Positions 1 to 6,823 of a DNA stretch of 41,776 nt are shown here, one piece after another. Under the pieces are notes generated by a model that was not told the origin of the DNA, did no database searches, and saw only the letters and a list, made by a program, of their open reading frames with translations. Positions within the stretch are counted from its first letter, which is position 1. Every line of letters starts with the position of its first letter. This DNA is from Planctomycetota bacterium. Lineage in GTDB: Bacteria > Planctomycetota > B15-G4. Position numbers and translations under genes: made by a program. The DNA lies in contig JAJDER010000177.1 in the NCBI GenBank assembly GCA_029259725.1, forward strand, positions 1 to 41,776, in the 5' to 3' direction.

Positions 1-135
1 GGCAGATTATTTATGTGCATGAGTTCTGAGGCGAGCTTCGAGGCGAAGCCTCGACTGACTTAGCAGAAGATCTCATGCCCAAAAATCAGGAGCACCCGGC
101 AAGACGCCACCGAAGGCCAGCTGTGGCGCAAGCTC
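1..135. other. Non-coding segment downstream of mutS
   Basis: No convincing gene is seen here. A 6-bp inverted repeat at 39-53 (CGAGGC, three-base loop, GCCTCG) lies about 80 bp past the mutS stop. Read on the minus strand it could act as a weak transcript end, but there is no T-tract after it, so this is only a possibility. Confidence 0.4.
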
Positions 136-2988
136 CTAGCCTTCGCCTTCGCCTTCGCCGTCCGCATCCTCGCGCCCGTGCAGGTGCGCGTGGAACCGGC
201 GCAGCAACAGGAGCGCGTCCAGCGGCGTGACCAGGTCGGGGTCGAGGCGCGCAAGCTCCTCCATGACCGCCGTCACCGGGCGGGGGAAGAGCGACGTCTG
301 CGTCGGGTCGGGCTCCGTCGCGCCGGCAGCCGGCTCGGACGGCCCGGGCTTCAGGTCCGGCGAGCGGCTCTCGAGATCGGCCAGGATGCGGCGGGCGCGT
401 TCGATGACCGGGGCGGGCACGCCGGCGAGCCGCGCGACGTGCAGCCCGTAGCTGCGGTCGGTGCCGCCCGCGACGATCTTGTGCAGGAAGCGGATGTCGT
501 CGCCCCACTCCTTCACGGCCACGTTCACGTTGCGCACGGCGTCGAACTCCTCGGCCAGATCGACGAGTTCGTGATAGTGCGTGGCGAACAGCGTGCGGGC
601 GCCGACGGCCTTGTACAGGTATTCGCTGATCGCCCAGGCGATCGACAGGCCGTCCCAGGTGGAGGTGCCGCGGCCGACCTCGTCGAGGATGACCAGGCTG
701 CGATCGGTCGCATTGTTGAGGATCGAGGCGGTCTCGGTCATCTCGACCATGAACGTCGAGGCGCCGGCGGAGAGGTCGTCGGCAGCGCCCACGCGCGTGA
801 AGATGCGATCCACCACGCCGATGCGGGCACGCCCCGCCGGGACGAAGCTGCCCACCTGCGCCAGCAGCACGAGCAGCGCGACCTGCCGGATGTAGGTGCT
901 CTTGCCCGCCATGTTGGGCCCGGTGATGAGCACGAGGCGCGCGGTCTCGCGGTCGAGGTGCACATCGTTGGGGACGAAGACGCCCAGCGGCAGCGTGCAC
1001 TCGAGGACCGGGTGTCGGCCGTCGACCACGTCGATCACGTCGCCGTCGTCGACGGTCGGCCGGACCCAGTCCCGCTCCCGGGCGAGGGTCGCGAAGCCGA
1101 GCAGGACATCGACGGTGGCGAGGGCGCGCGACAGGTCGCGGATGGCCTCGCCCCGGGCGGCGGCCCGGCTGCGCAGCTCGAGGAACAGCTCGGTCTCGAG
1201 GCTGCGGGCGCGCTCCTCGGCGGAGAGCAGCTTGGTCTCGAGTTCCTTGAGCTCCGAGGTGATGTAGCGCTCGGCCGTGGTCAGCGTCTGCTTGCGGACG
1301 TAGTGATCGGGGATCGTCGCGTGTGCGGCCTGGGCGTGCGTGATCTCGATGTAGTACCCGAACACCCGGTTGAAGCCGACCTTGAGCGAGGTGATGCCGG
1401 TGCGCTGGATCTCCTCGGCCTGGAAGCGCGCGATGGCGGACGTGCCGTGTTGACGCAGGTCGACGAGTTCGTCCAGGCTGGCGTCGTAGCCGGGGGCGAT
1501 GAGGTTGCCGTCGGCGAGCGTGGCCGAGGGGTGCTCGGCCAGGCCGCGCTCGAGCAGGTCGCGAAGCTCGGGCATCGGCTGGATCTGCTCGGAGGCGCGG
1601 GCGAGCGGCGCCGAGTCGCATCCCTCGAGGGCCGACTTGATCGCCGGGACCAGCAGCAGCCCGGCGCGCAGGCCACCCACGTCGCGGGGTGAGCCGCGTC
1701 CGGCGAGCAGCCTCGTGGCGATGCGCTCGAGGTCCGGGACCTGCTCCAGCGCCCGGCCCAGATCCGCGGCGACCTCACGTCGCTCCACGAGTTCGGCCAC
1801 CGCGCTCTGGCGCACGATGATGGCGGCCGGATCGACCAGCGGTGAGACGAGCCACTCACGCAACTGGCGCGCGCCCATCGCGGTGCGCGTCTCGTCCAGC
1901 ACCGACAGCAGGCTGCCTTCGCGTCGACCTTCGCGCTGCGTGGCGAGGATCTCCAGGCACGAGCGCGTGGCCCGGTCCAGGTCGGCGCGGCGGGTGGGAT
2001 CGTGCAGCCGGGGCGCGGACAGGGGCGGGAGCTCACCGCGCTGGGTCTCGCGCACGTAGTGCAGCACGGCGCCGGCCGCGCCGATGTAGGCCCCGTCGTC
2101 CTCGAGGCCGAAGCCGGCCAGGGTCTTCACGCCCAGCTGGCCGGCGAGCAGTTGCTGGGCGTTGTCGAGGTGGAAGGTCCACTCGGGCGCGGCCACGATC
2201 GGTGCGGGGGTCACGCGAGCGAGGGTCTCACGCAGCTGCGGCTCGCCGTCGAGGCGGGCCTCGGGCACGAGCACCTCGCGTGGGTCGAGGCGCGAGATCT
2301 CGTCGCCGAGCCGCGACGCCGGGCACGTGGAGACGGCGAAGGCCCCGGTGGACACGTCGATCCAGGCCAGGCCCCAGCGGTCCCCCACGGGCGCGGCGGC
2401 GAGCAGGAAGTTGCTCGCGGATCGATCGAGCAGGTCGTCCTCGTAGACCGTGCCGGCGGTGACGATGCGCGTGACGCGCCGATCCACGAGGCCCTTGGTC
2501 TCGGCCGGGTCCTGCACCTGGTCGCACAGGGCGACGCGGTGACCCTCGCGGATCAAGGTGTGCAGGTAGCCCTCGTAGGCCTTGACCGGCACGCCGGCCA
2601 TGGGCACCGCGTCCTTGTCCTTGCTGCGCGCGGTGAGGGTGATGCCGAGCACGCGGCTGGCGATCTTCGCGTCGTCGTAGAACAGCTCGTAGAAGTCCCC
2701 CATGCGGAAGAAGAGCAGCGCGTCGCCGGCCTCCTTCTTGGCGCGGAAGTACTGCTGCATCATGGGCGACACGCCGGATGCGTCGACGGCCCGCGAAGCA
2801 CGCTTGCGCCCCGTGCCACGCTTGGCTGCGTCGGGCGGCGCGCCTCGGGGGGTGGGCCCCGGAGCGGCAGGGGCGGGCTCCGCCCCGTCGGGGCCGCGAT
2901 CGGGGCCCGGATCGGTGCCCGGAGGGGGCCGGCGCTCGGGCTCAGGGGGAGCGGGGAACAGGGACGGAATCGCGTCGTCGGCACTCAT
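136..2988 (-). CDS. mutS: DNA mismatch repair ATPase MutS
   Basis: This 950-aa protein recognises mismatches and small loops in DNA and, with ATP, starts mismatch repair in the cytoplasm. The mismatch-reading motif G-D-F-Y-E-L-F is at about residues 97-103, so the Phe-x-Glu pair is intact. The P-loop GPNMAGKST is near residue 690, followed by the DEVGRGTST Walker B/signature region and the C-terminal GLHVARLAG helix motif. Compared with E. coli MutS (853 aa) it carries an extra N-terminal tail of about 65 residues rich in Pro, Gly and Asp, and it ends in a short Gly-Glu repeat. No mutL is adjacent. A TAGACT box with an upstream TG lies only 11 bp before the ATG, and no Shine-Dalgarno sequence is visible, so the mRNA may be almost leaderless. 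The family call is very secure; whether the N-terminal tail is really translated is less so. Confidence 0.97.
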   Translation of the reverse strand: MSADDAIPSLFPAPPEPERRPPPGTDPGPDRGPDGAEPAPAAPGPTPRGAPPDAAKRGTGRKRASRAVDASGVSPMMQQYFRAKKEAGDALLFFRMGDFYELFYDDAKIASRVLGITLTARSKDKDAVPMAGVPVKAYEGYLHTLIREGHRVALCDQVQDPAETKGLVDRRVTRIVTAGTVYEDDLLDRSASNFLLAAAPVGDRWGLAWIDVSTGAFAVSTCPASRLGDEISRLDPREVLVPEARLDGEPQLRETLARVTPAPIVAAPEWTFHLDNAQQLLAGQLGVKTLAGFGLEDDGAYIGAAGAVLHYVRETQRGELPPLSAPRLHDPTRRADLDRATRSCLEILATQREGRREGSLLSVLDETRTAMGARQLREWLVSPLVDPAAIIVRQSAVAELVERREVAADLGRALEQVPDLERIATRLLAGRGSPRDVGGLRAGLLLVPAIKSALEGCDSAPLARASEQIQPMPELRDLLERGLAEHPSATLADGNLIAPGYDASLDELVDLRQHGTSAIARFQAEEIQRTGITSLKVGFNRVFGYYIEITHAQAAHATIPDHYVRKQTLTTAERYITSELKELETKLLSAEERARSLETELFLELRSRAAARGEAIRDLSRALATVDVLLGFATLARERDWVRPTVDDGDVIDVVDGRHPVLECTLPLGVFVPNDVHLDRETARLVLITGPNMAGKSTYIRQVALLVLLAQVGSFVPAGRARIGVVDRIFTRVGAADDLSAGASTFMVEMTETASILNNATDRSLVILDEVGRGTSTWDGLSIAWAISEYLYKAVGARTLFATHYHELVDLAEEFDAVRNVNVAVKEWGDDIRFLHKIVAGGTDRSYGLHVARLAGVPAPVIERARRILADLESRSPDLKPGPSEPAAGATEPDPTQTSLFPRPVTAVMEELARLDPDLVTPLDALLLLRRFHAHLHGREDADGEGEGEG

Positions 2989-2999
2989 GCGGGGCGCCG

Positions 3000-3005
3000 A
3001 GTCTA
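3000..3005 (-). promoter_or_regulatory. Candidate -10 box of mutS
   Basis: On the minus strand this reads TAGACT, preceded by TG plus one base as in extended -10 promoters. Transcription would start about 4-5 bases before the mutS ATG. No recognisable -35 is present at 17-18 bp, so the call rests on the extended -10 alone. Confidence 0.35.
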
Positions 3006-3162
3006 TCAGGCACGGCGGCTGGGTAGCGCGACGGGTGGTCGCCCGGGAACCTGGGTCGGAGGACCCACGGCGATCCCGACGTGTGCGAGCTCTGGGGAGA
3101 ACCCGTGGAGAGCTAGGGCGCTCCCAGGCGCGTCGGGTCGCCCCCCGAACGCCCCCCGAACA

Positions 3163-3199
3163 TCGACGGCGGCGCCGCGTGCAGCGACGCCGCCGTCGA
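3163..3199 (-). terminator. Perfect 12-bp hairpin downstream of the 35-aa ORF
   Basis: TCGACGGCGGCG at 3163-3174 and CGCCGCCGTCGA at 3188-3199 are perfect inverted copies around a 13-nt loop. The hairpin starts 45 nt past the stop of the minus-strand mini-ORF. There is no T-run, so it would be a Rho-type or stem-only end. Just beside it GCCCCCCGAAC occurs twice in tandem (3140-3161). Confidence 0.5.
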
Positions 3200-3243
3200 A
3201 AGTGGTCAGAGGGCCGGATCGGGACCGACCTTCCGGTGCTGGC

Positions 3244-3351
3244 TCAGCCGACCGTCAGGCCCCCGAACAGGGTCCAGGTGGCGGCGGCAGCCAGCAGGAC
3301 GAGACTTCCGACCATCCAGCGGAGCGGGATGTCTTCCGTGGTCGCACCCAT
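3244..3351 (-). CDS. 35-aa single-pass membrane protein
   Basis: A 35-codon ORF reading MGATTEDIPLRW, then a hydrophobic stretch at about residues 13-31, then the stop. The ATG at 3351 is preceded by GAGGAGG at a 5-base spacing, among the best ribosome binding sites in the window, which is the main reason to believe it is translated. The longer reading frame upstream of this ATG looks like chance GC-rich sequence. The single hydrophobic segment with a short acidic N-terminus predicts one membrane helix. It is divergent from the P-II/glnA operon, about 380 bp apart, and is followed by a 12-bp hairpin. I do not recognise a family. A link to nitrogen control is suggested only by position. Confidence 0.6.
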   Translation of the reverse strand: MGATTEDIPLRWMVGSLVLLAAAATWTLFGGLTVG

Positions 3352-3376
3352 GGAAACCTCCTCTTCGTTGCCGAGG

Positions 3377-3403
3377 ATCCACCCCTTTTCGGGAGGGGCG
3401 GAT
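3377..3403 (-). repeat. Leader inverted repeat upstream of the mini-ORF
   Basis: ATCC-A-CCCC and GGGG-C-GGAT flank a 9-nt centre, giving a 9-pair stem with one mismatch. In the minus-strand transcript it lies shortly before the GAGGAGG ribosome binding site, so it could influence translation of the 35-aa protein. The function is not shown. Confidence 0.4.
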
Positions 3404-3593
3404 GTTGCCGAACCGCCGGGACGGAACGGCGTGTCGTGGGAATCCGGAGAAACTGGGCGGCGCCGCGTCGTGCTCCCTGGATCCCGAACGACGAACCGAA
3501 GTGAAGCCCTAGACGCAGCGTCCCCGAGCATATAACGCGTCGGTCGATGCCGAGCACCGCAGGCGCGTCACGATATTCCCCTTGCCGCCAGCA

Positions 3594-3622
3594 TTGAGAG
3601 GCTTCGAGCACGCGGATATCGT
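3594..3622 (+). promoter_or_regulatory. Sigma70-like promoter of P-II-glnA
   Basis: TTGAGA (3594-3599; five of six to TTGACA) is followed by exactly 17 bp and TATCGT (3617-3622; four of six to TATAAT). The start would be near 3629, leaving a leader of about 107 nt before the P-II ATG. Confidence 0.6.
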
Positions 3623-3625
3623 GCT
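3607..3625. promoter_or_regulatory. Operator-like inverted repeat over the P-II-glnA -10 box
   Basis: AGCACG (3607-3612) and CGTGCT (3620-3625) form a perfect 6-bp inverted repeat with a 7-bp centre that covers the -10 box. A bound protein would block the promoter. A second near-palindrome, CCTCGGG-A-CCCGAGG (3634-3648), sits just after the predicted start and could be an operator half or an RNA hairpin. The regulator is unknown. Confidence 0.4.
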
Positions 3626-3735
3626 GTCCCAGACCTCGGGACCCGAGGCCTGGAAGCGCCCCGGCAGAACCCGGTTCCGAGCGTTCGCCGTGCGGCGGGT
3701 CCCGGCCGGATCCGCGGGGTCCGAGGTGGGACACC

Positions 3736-4044
3736 ATGCGGATGATCCAGGCCATCGTGGCACCCGAACGGCTGAACGACGTGGCCGCTTGCCTTGCCGA
3801 CGCCGAGATCCACCGCATGACCGTGAGCGAGGTGCATGGCGTGAGCGACCTCGCCGGCGTGGCGTTCTCCGAGGCCTCGCCCGAGCCGATGGTGCGGCTC
3901 GAGGTGGGCGTCAACGAGGGCTTCGTCGAAGCCGCCATCCGGGCCATCGAACAGGGTGGCGGAGACCGCGGCCGCATCTTCACCTTCGCACTTCACGACG
4001 TGATCAGGATCAGGACAGGCGAAACGGGACCCGAGGCGATATGA
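3736..4044 (+). CDS. glnB: P-II family nitrogen regulator with shortened T-loop
   Basis: A 102-aa P-II signal protein; such trimers normally sense ATP/ADP and 2-oxoglutarate and control glutamine synthetase, AmtB or other targets. The N-terminal IQAIVAPERLNDV strand-helix, MTVSEVHG and the C-terminal VIRIRTGE are typical. Between MTVSEVHG and the next strand (VRLEV) there are about 17 residues instead of the usual 23 or so, and the R-G-A-E-Y segment with the uridylylated Tyr51 is missing. The nucleotide-binding B-loop is also altered: a GDRGRIF-type sequence replaces GDGKIF, with Arg at the usual Lys90. The C-loop arginines remain. GAGGTGG lies 5 nt before the ATG. The stop overlaps the glnA start (ATGA), so the two are co-translated. 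It is clearly P-II family, but control by uridylylation looks impossible; partner and effector are open. Confidence 0.85.
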   Translation: MRMIQAIVAPERLNDVAACLADAEIHRMTVSEVHGVSDLAGVAFSEASPEPMVRLEVGVNEGFVEAAIRAIEQGGGDRGRIFTFALHDVIRIRTGETGPEAI

Positions 4045-5531
4045 GCATCGCGTACGACAGTCCGGCTGGCGTCGGCCAGCACGGAACCGACAGGAGCAAC
4101 GACGTGGGCATTCACGCGGGGATGAGTCCCCAGGAAGTCATCGCCGGGATCAAGGAGCGCGGGATCGAGCTCGTGGACCTGCGCTTCAGTGACATCTTCG
4201 GCATGTGGCACCACTTCACGGTGCCGTCGGGGTCCCTCACCGAGGCCAGCTTCACCGAGGGTTTCGGCTTCGACGGCAGCTCCATCCGGGGTTGGAAGAG
4301 CATCAACGAGAGCGACATGATCGTGGTGCCCGACAGCAACACCGCGGTCATGGACCCGTTCTACGAGCGCGGCACGATGACGCTCATCGGCGACGTGCTC
4401 GACCCGATCACGAAGGAGGAGTACGCCCGTGATCCGCGCGGCGTCGCGCGCCGGTGCGAGCAGTACGTGATCTCCACCGGCATCGCCGACAAGGCGTACG
4501 TGGGCCCGGAGGCGGAGTTCTTCATCTTCGATTCGGTGCACTTCGACAACCAGCCCTGGGCCAGCTACTACAACATCGAGTCCGACGAGGGCTTCTGGAA
4601 CTCGGGCGCCGACGGGCCGAACACCGGCTACCGCCCGCGCTCCAAGGGCGGCTACTTCCCCACGCCGCCGACGGACGGCCTGCAGGACCTGCGCAGCGAG
4701 ATGATGCTCACGATGAGCGAACTCGGCATCGTCATGGAGAGACAGCACCACGAGGTGGCCTCGGGCGGGCAGTCCGAGATCAACATGCGCTTCGACTCGC
4801 TGCTGCAGATGGCCGACAAGCTGCAGTGGTTCAAGTACGTCGTCAAGAACTGCGCGGTGCGCGCGGGCAAGACGGCCACGTTCATGCCCAAGCCGCTCTT
4901 CGGCGACAACGGCACCGGCATGCATTGCCACTTCTCGCTGTTCAAGAACGGCGACAACCTCTTCGCGGGCGACGGCTACGCGGGCCTCTCGGACGAGGGC
5001 CGCTGGGCCATCGGCGGCCTGCTGCGTCACGCCACCGCGCTGATCGCGCTGACCAACCCGACGACCAACAGCTACAAGCGTCTCGTGCCGCACTACGAGG
5101 CGCCGATCAAGCTGGCGTTCAGCAGCCGCAACCGCAGCGCGGCGGTGCGCATCCCGATGTACGAGTCGAGTCCGCAGTCCAAGCGCTTCGAGTTCCGCTG
5201 CCCCGATCCGACCGCCAACGGTTACCTGGCGTTCTCCGCGCTGTGCATGGCGGCGCTCGACGGCATCCAGAACCGGATCGATCCGGGCGAGCCGCTCGAC
5301 AAGAACATCTACGACCTGCCGCCCGAGGAGCTCAAGCAGGTGCCGGACGCTCCGACCTCGCTCGAGACCGCGCTCAACGCGCTCGAGGAGGACCACGAGT
5401 TCCTGTTGCGCGGCGACGTGTTCAGCCGCGAGCTGATCCAGGCCTTCCTGGACTACAAGCGACACCACGAGCTGCTCGAGGTCCAGACCCGGCCGCACCC
5501 CTACGAGTTCAACCTGTACTTCGACGCCTGA
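4041..5531 (+). CDS. glnA: Type I glutamine synthetase
   Basis: Makes glutamine from glutamate, ammonia and ATP in the cytoplasm as a dodecamer. The protein is 496 aa from the ATG overlapping the P-II stop. GFDGSSIRGW near the N-terminus, the GPEAEFF metal-ligand strand, NRSAAVRIP of the ATP site and C-terminal KNIYDLPPEE are all present. The tyrosine in the last motif is the one adenylylated in GSI-beta enzymes, so adenylylation control is possible. Start choice: the ATG at 4041 gives translational coupling but adds an unusual 20-residue leader. A GTG at 4104 has AGGAG seven bases upstream and would give a 475-aa protein closer to the usual size of about 470, so 4104 may be the true start. 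A strong hairpin follows the gene at 5641. Confidence 0.96.
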   Translation: MSIAYDSPAGVGQHGTDRSNDVGIHAGMSPQEVIAGIKERGIELVDLRFSDIFGMWHHFTVPSGSLTEASFTEGFGFDGSSIRGWKSINESDMIVVPDSNTAVMDPFYERGTMTLIGDVLDPITKEEYARDPRGVARRCEQYVISTGIADKAYVGPEAEFFIFDSVHFDNQPWASYYNIESDEGFWNSGADGPNTGYRPRSKGGYFPTPPTDGLQDLRSEMMLTMSELGIVMERQHHEVASGGQSEINMRFDSLLQMADKLQWFKYVVKNCAVRAGKTATFMPKPLFGDNGTGMHCHFSLFKNGDNLFAGDGYAGLSDEGRWAIGGLLRHATALIALTNPTTNSYKRLVPHYEAPIKLAFSSRNRSAAVRIPMYESSPQSKRFEFRCPDPTANGYLAFSALCMAALDGIQNRIDPGEPLDKNIYDLPPEELKQVPDAPTSLETALNALEEDHEFLLRGDVFSRELIQAFLDYKRHHELLEVQTRPHPYEFNLYFDA

Positions 5532-5541
5532 TGGTCCCGCC

Positions 5542-5557
5542 GTCCGCGCCCGCGGAC
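5542..5557 (+). repeat. 7-bp hairpin just after glnA
   Basis: GTCCGCG-CC-CGCGGAC is a perfect inverted repeat 10 bp after the glnA stop. It may contribute to 3' end stability together with the stronger hairpin at 5641. Confidence 0.4.
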
Positions 5558-5640
5558 AACAGAGGCTCCGGCCGCCCCCACCGCCCCCGGGGGCCCGCCG
5601 GTCGGACAAGCTCGCGGGCTCGGTGGCGAGACGTGTGCGA

Positions 5641-5663
5641 CCTGCCGGGGAATCCCCGGCAGG
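5641..5663. terminator. Bidirectional terminator between glnA and the response regulator
   Basis: CCTGCCGGGG (5641-5650), loop AAT, CCCCGGCAGG (5654-5663): a perfect 10-bp GC stem with a 3-nt loop between two convergent genes. It has no T-tract in either direction, but stem strength and position make a transcript-end role likely. Confidence 0.6.
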
Positions 5664-5691
5664 CCGCGCCGTCGATGACAGGGAGTGCCCG

Positions 5692-6669
5692 TCAGCCGCC
5701 GACGGTGCCGGTGTCGTCCGGAATGCGGCCCGCCGTCGAGCGAACCGCGACGAGCGTCGGTTCCAGTTCAGCGAGCGCTGCGCCGCAGAGTTCGGCGTGA
5801 CAGCCCATCAGTTCGGTGTCGGTCGCCTCGGCGAGGCGGCCCAGCAGATCCGCCAGGCGGCCGGCGCCCAGGTCGACGCAGCGGCGGCGGTAGCCCACGA
5901 ACGCGGCCGCCGCTTCCTTGCCGCGCAGCCCTGACGACTCCACCGCCTGGAGGTGGTGGCGCAGCAGCGTGCTCGTCTCGGTCAGTCCTTCGAGCATGTC
6001 GTCGAGCAGGCCGGGTGAATCGTCGGCGTCGAAGCGCGCCAGGCGCTCGAAGACGGCCGTGTCCAGGAGCTTCGAGGGGTCCGGCGCGGGCGCGTCGCCG
6101 AGCGCTTCGTACAGGCGGGTGAGCTCGGGCTGCAGCGAGTGGTCGTAGAAGCAGTCCGGGCAGAGGCTGTGGCTGAAGTCGAGGTCGTCCTTGGCCTTGA
6201 AGTACTCCTCGACGCGGAGCCAGTCGTCGCCTTCGTTGCGGATCGACTTGCAGTGCATGCAGATCGGGATCGCGGAGGACAGCGCCTCGACCTGCTCGCT
6301 CATGGCGCAGATGCGCTCGGCCACCTTGAGGCGCACGCGCAGCAGCTCGTGGTCGAGCGGCTTGGTCAGGAAGTCATCGACGCCCTGCTCCATGGTCTGC
6401 GCGTAGTTCTCGTGGAAGTCCATGGCCGTGAGCAGGATCACCCACGTGTACTGGTTGCCGCGCGACGAGCGGATGCGCCGAGTCAGCTCCAGGCCGTCGG
6501 TCTTGGGCATCTTCCAGTCGGTCACGACGACGCGGAACGGCTCGCGGCGGAACGCCTCCCAGGCCTCGTCGCCATCGCTGGTGACCACGACCTGGTGGCC
6601 CATGCTCTCGAGCACGCGAGTGAGCAACCGCTGCGACAGGGCTTCGTCTTCGGCGACGAGAATGCGCAT
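5692..6669 (-). CDS. Response regulator with Cys-rich knuckle and HPt-like C-terminus
   Basis: A 325-aa signalling protein. Residues 1-120 are a complete receiver domain: acidic pair E8/D9, phospho-acceptor D51 in VVVTDWKMP, T81 and K103. Residues about 135-176 carry a knuckle (C137, C140, C170, C173; I-C-M-H-C-K-S-I-R ... F-S-H-S-L-C-P-D-C) known from many hybrid sensor proteins and probably metal-binding. Residues about 203-300 look like an HPt helix bundle, with L-G-A-G-R-L in the right place, but the phosphorylatable His is Val (about residue 258) and the following Lys is Arg. No kinase or DNA-binding domain is present and no kinase gene is adjacent. AAGGA nine bases before the ATG supports the start. 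Output is probably by protein contact. The receiver call is firm; the HPt call is inference. Confidence 0.88.
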   Translation of the reverse strand: MRILVAEDEALSQRLLTRVLESMGHQVVVTSDGDEAWEAFRREPFRVVVTDWKMPKTDGLELTRRIRSSRGNQYTWVILLTAMDFHENYAQTMEQGVDDFLTKPLDHELLRVRLKVAERICAMSEQVEALSSAIPICMHCKSIRNEGDDWLRVEEYFKAKDDLDFSHSLCPDCFYDHSLQPELTRLYEALGDAPAPDPSKLLDTAVFERLARFDADDSPGLLDDMLEGLTETSTLLRHHLQAVESSGLRGKEAAAAFVGYRRRCVDLGAGRLADLLGRLAEATDTELMGCHAELCGAALAELEPTLVAVRSTAGRIPDDTGTVGG

Positions 6670-6823
6670 GTCGGGAGTCCTTCCGTGACGAGGGTGGGGA
6701 CCGCACGAAATCTATCGGCCCAGGTGCGGAGGGCCTGTAGTGCAATCGACGACACGGTGGCGCGGACAGCGATCGCGCCCTTGCGGGCCCGCGGCGGGCG
6801 TCGGGCCGCTCCCGTCGCCTCGG

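Larger units (their letters stand above)
3352..3735. other. Divergent intergenic region between mini-ORF and P-II gene
   Basis: This 384-bp stretch has no gene. It holds the mini-ORF leader with an inverted repeat at 3377-3403 (ATCC-A-CCCC pairing with GGGG-C-GGAT, one mismatch), the P-II promoter at 3594-3622, an inverted repeat over the -10 (3607-3625) and a second palindrome just downstream (3634-3648). TATAAC at 3531-3536 has no -35 partner. No sigma54 site with proper GG/GC spacing was found. Confidence 0.6.

Noticed and set aside
3563-3590. Possible sigma54 promoter before the P-II gene (CACG ... TTGC)
   Set aside because: Spacing between the GG-like and GC elements is wrong (nine instead of four bases) and the leading TGG is missing.
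3993-5609. Long minus-strand frame of 538 codons opposite glnA
   Set aside because: Antisense to a certain gene. Its composition (runs of V, E, R, H) is the usual mirror of GC-rich coding sequence; no family resemblance.
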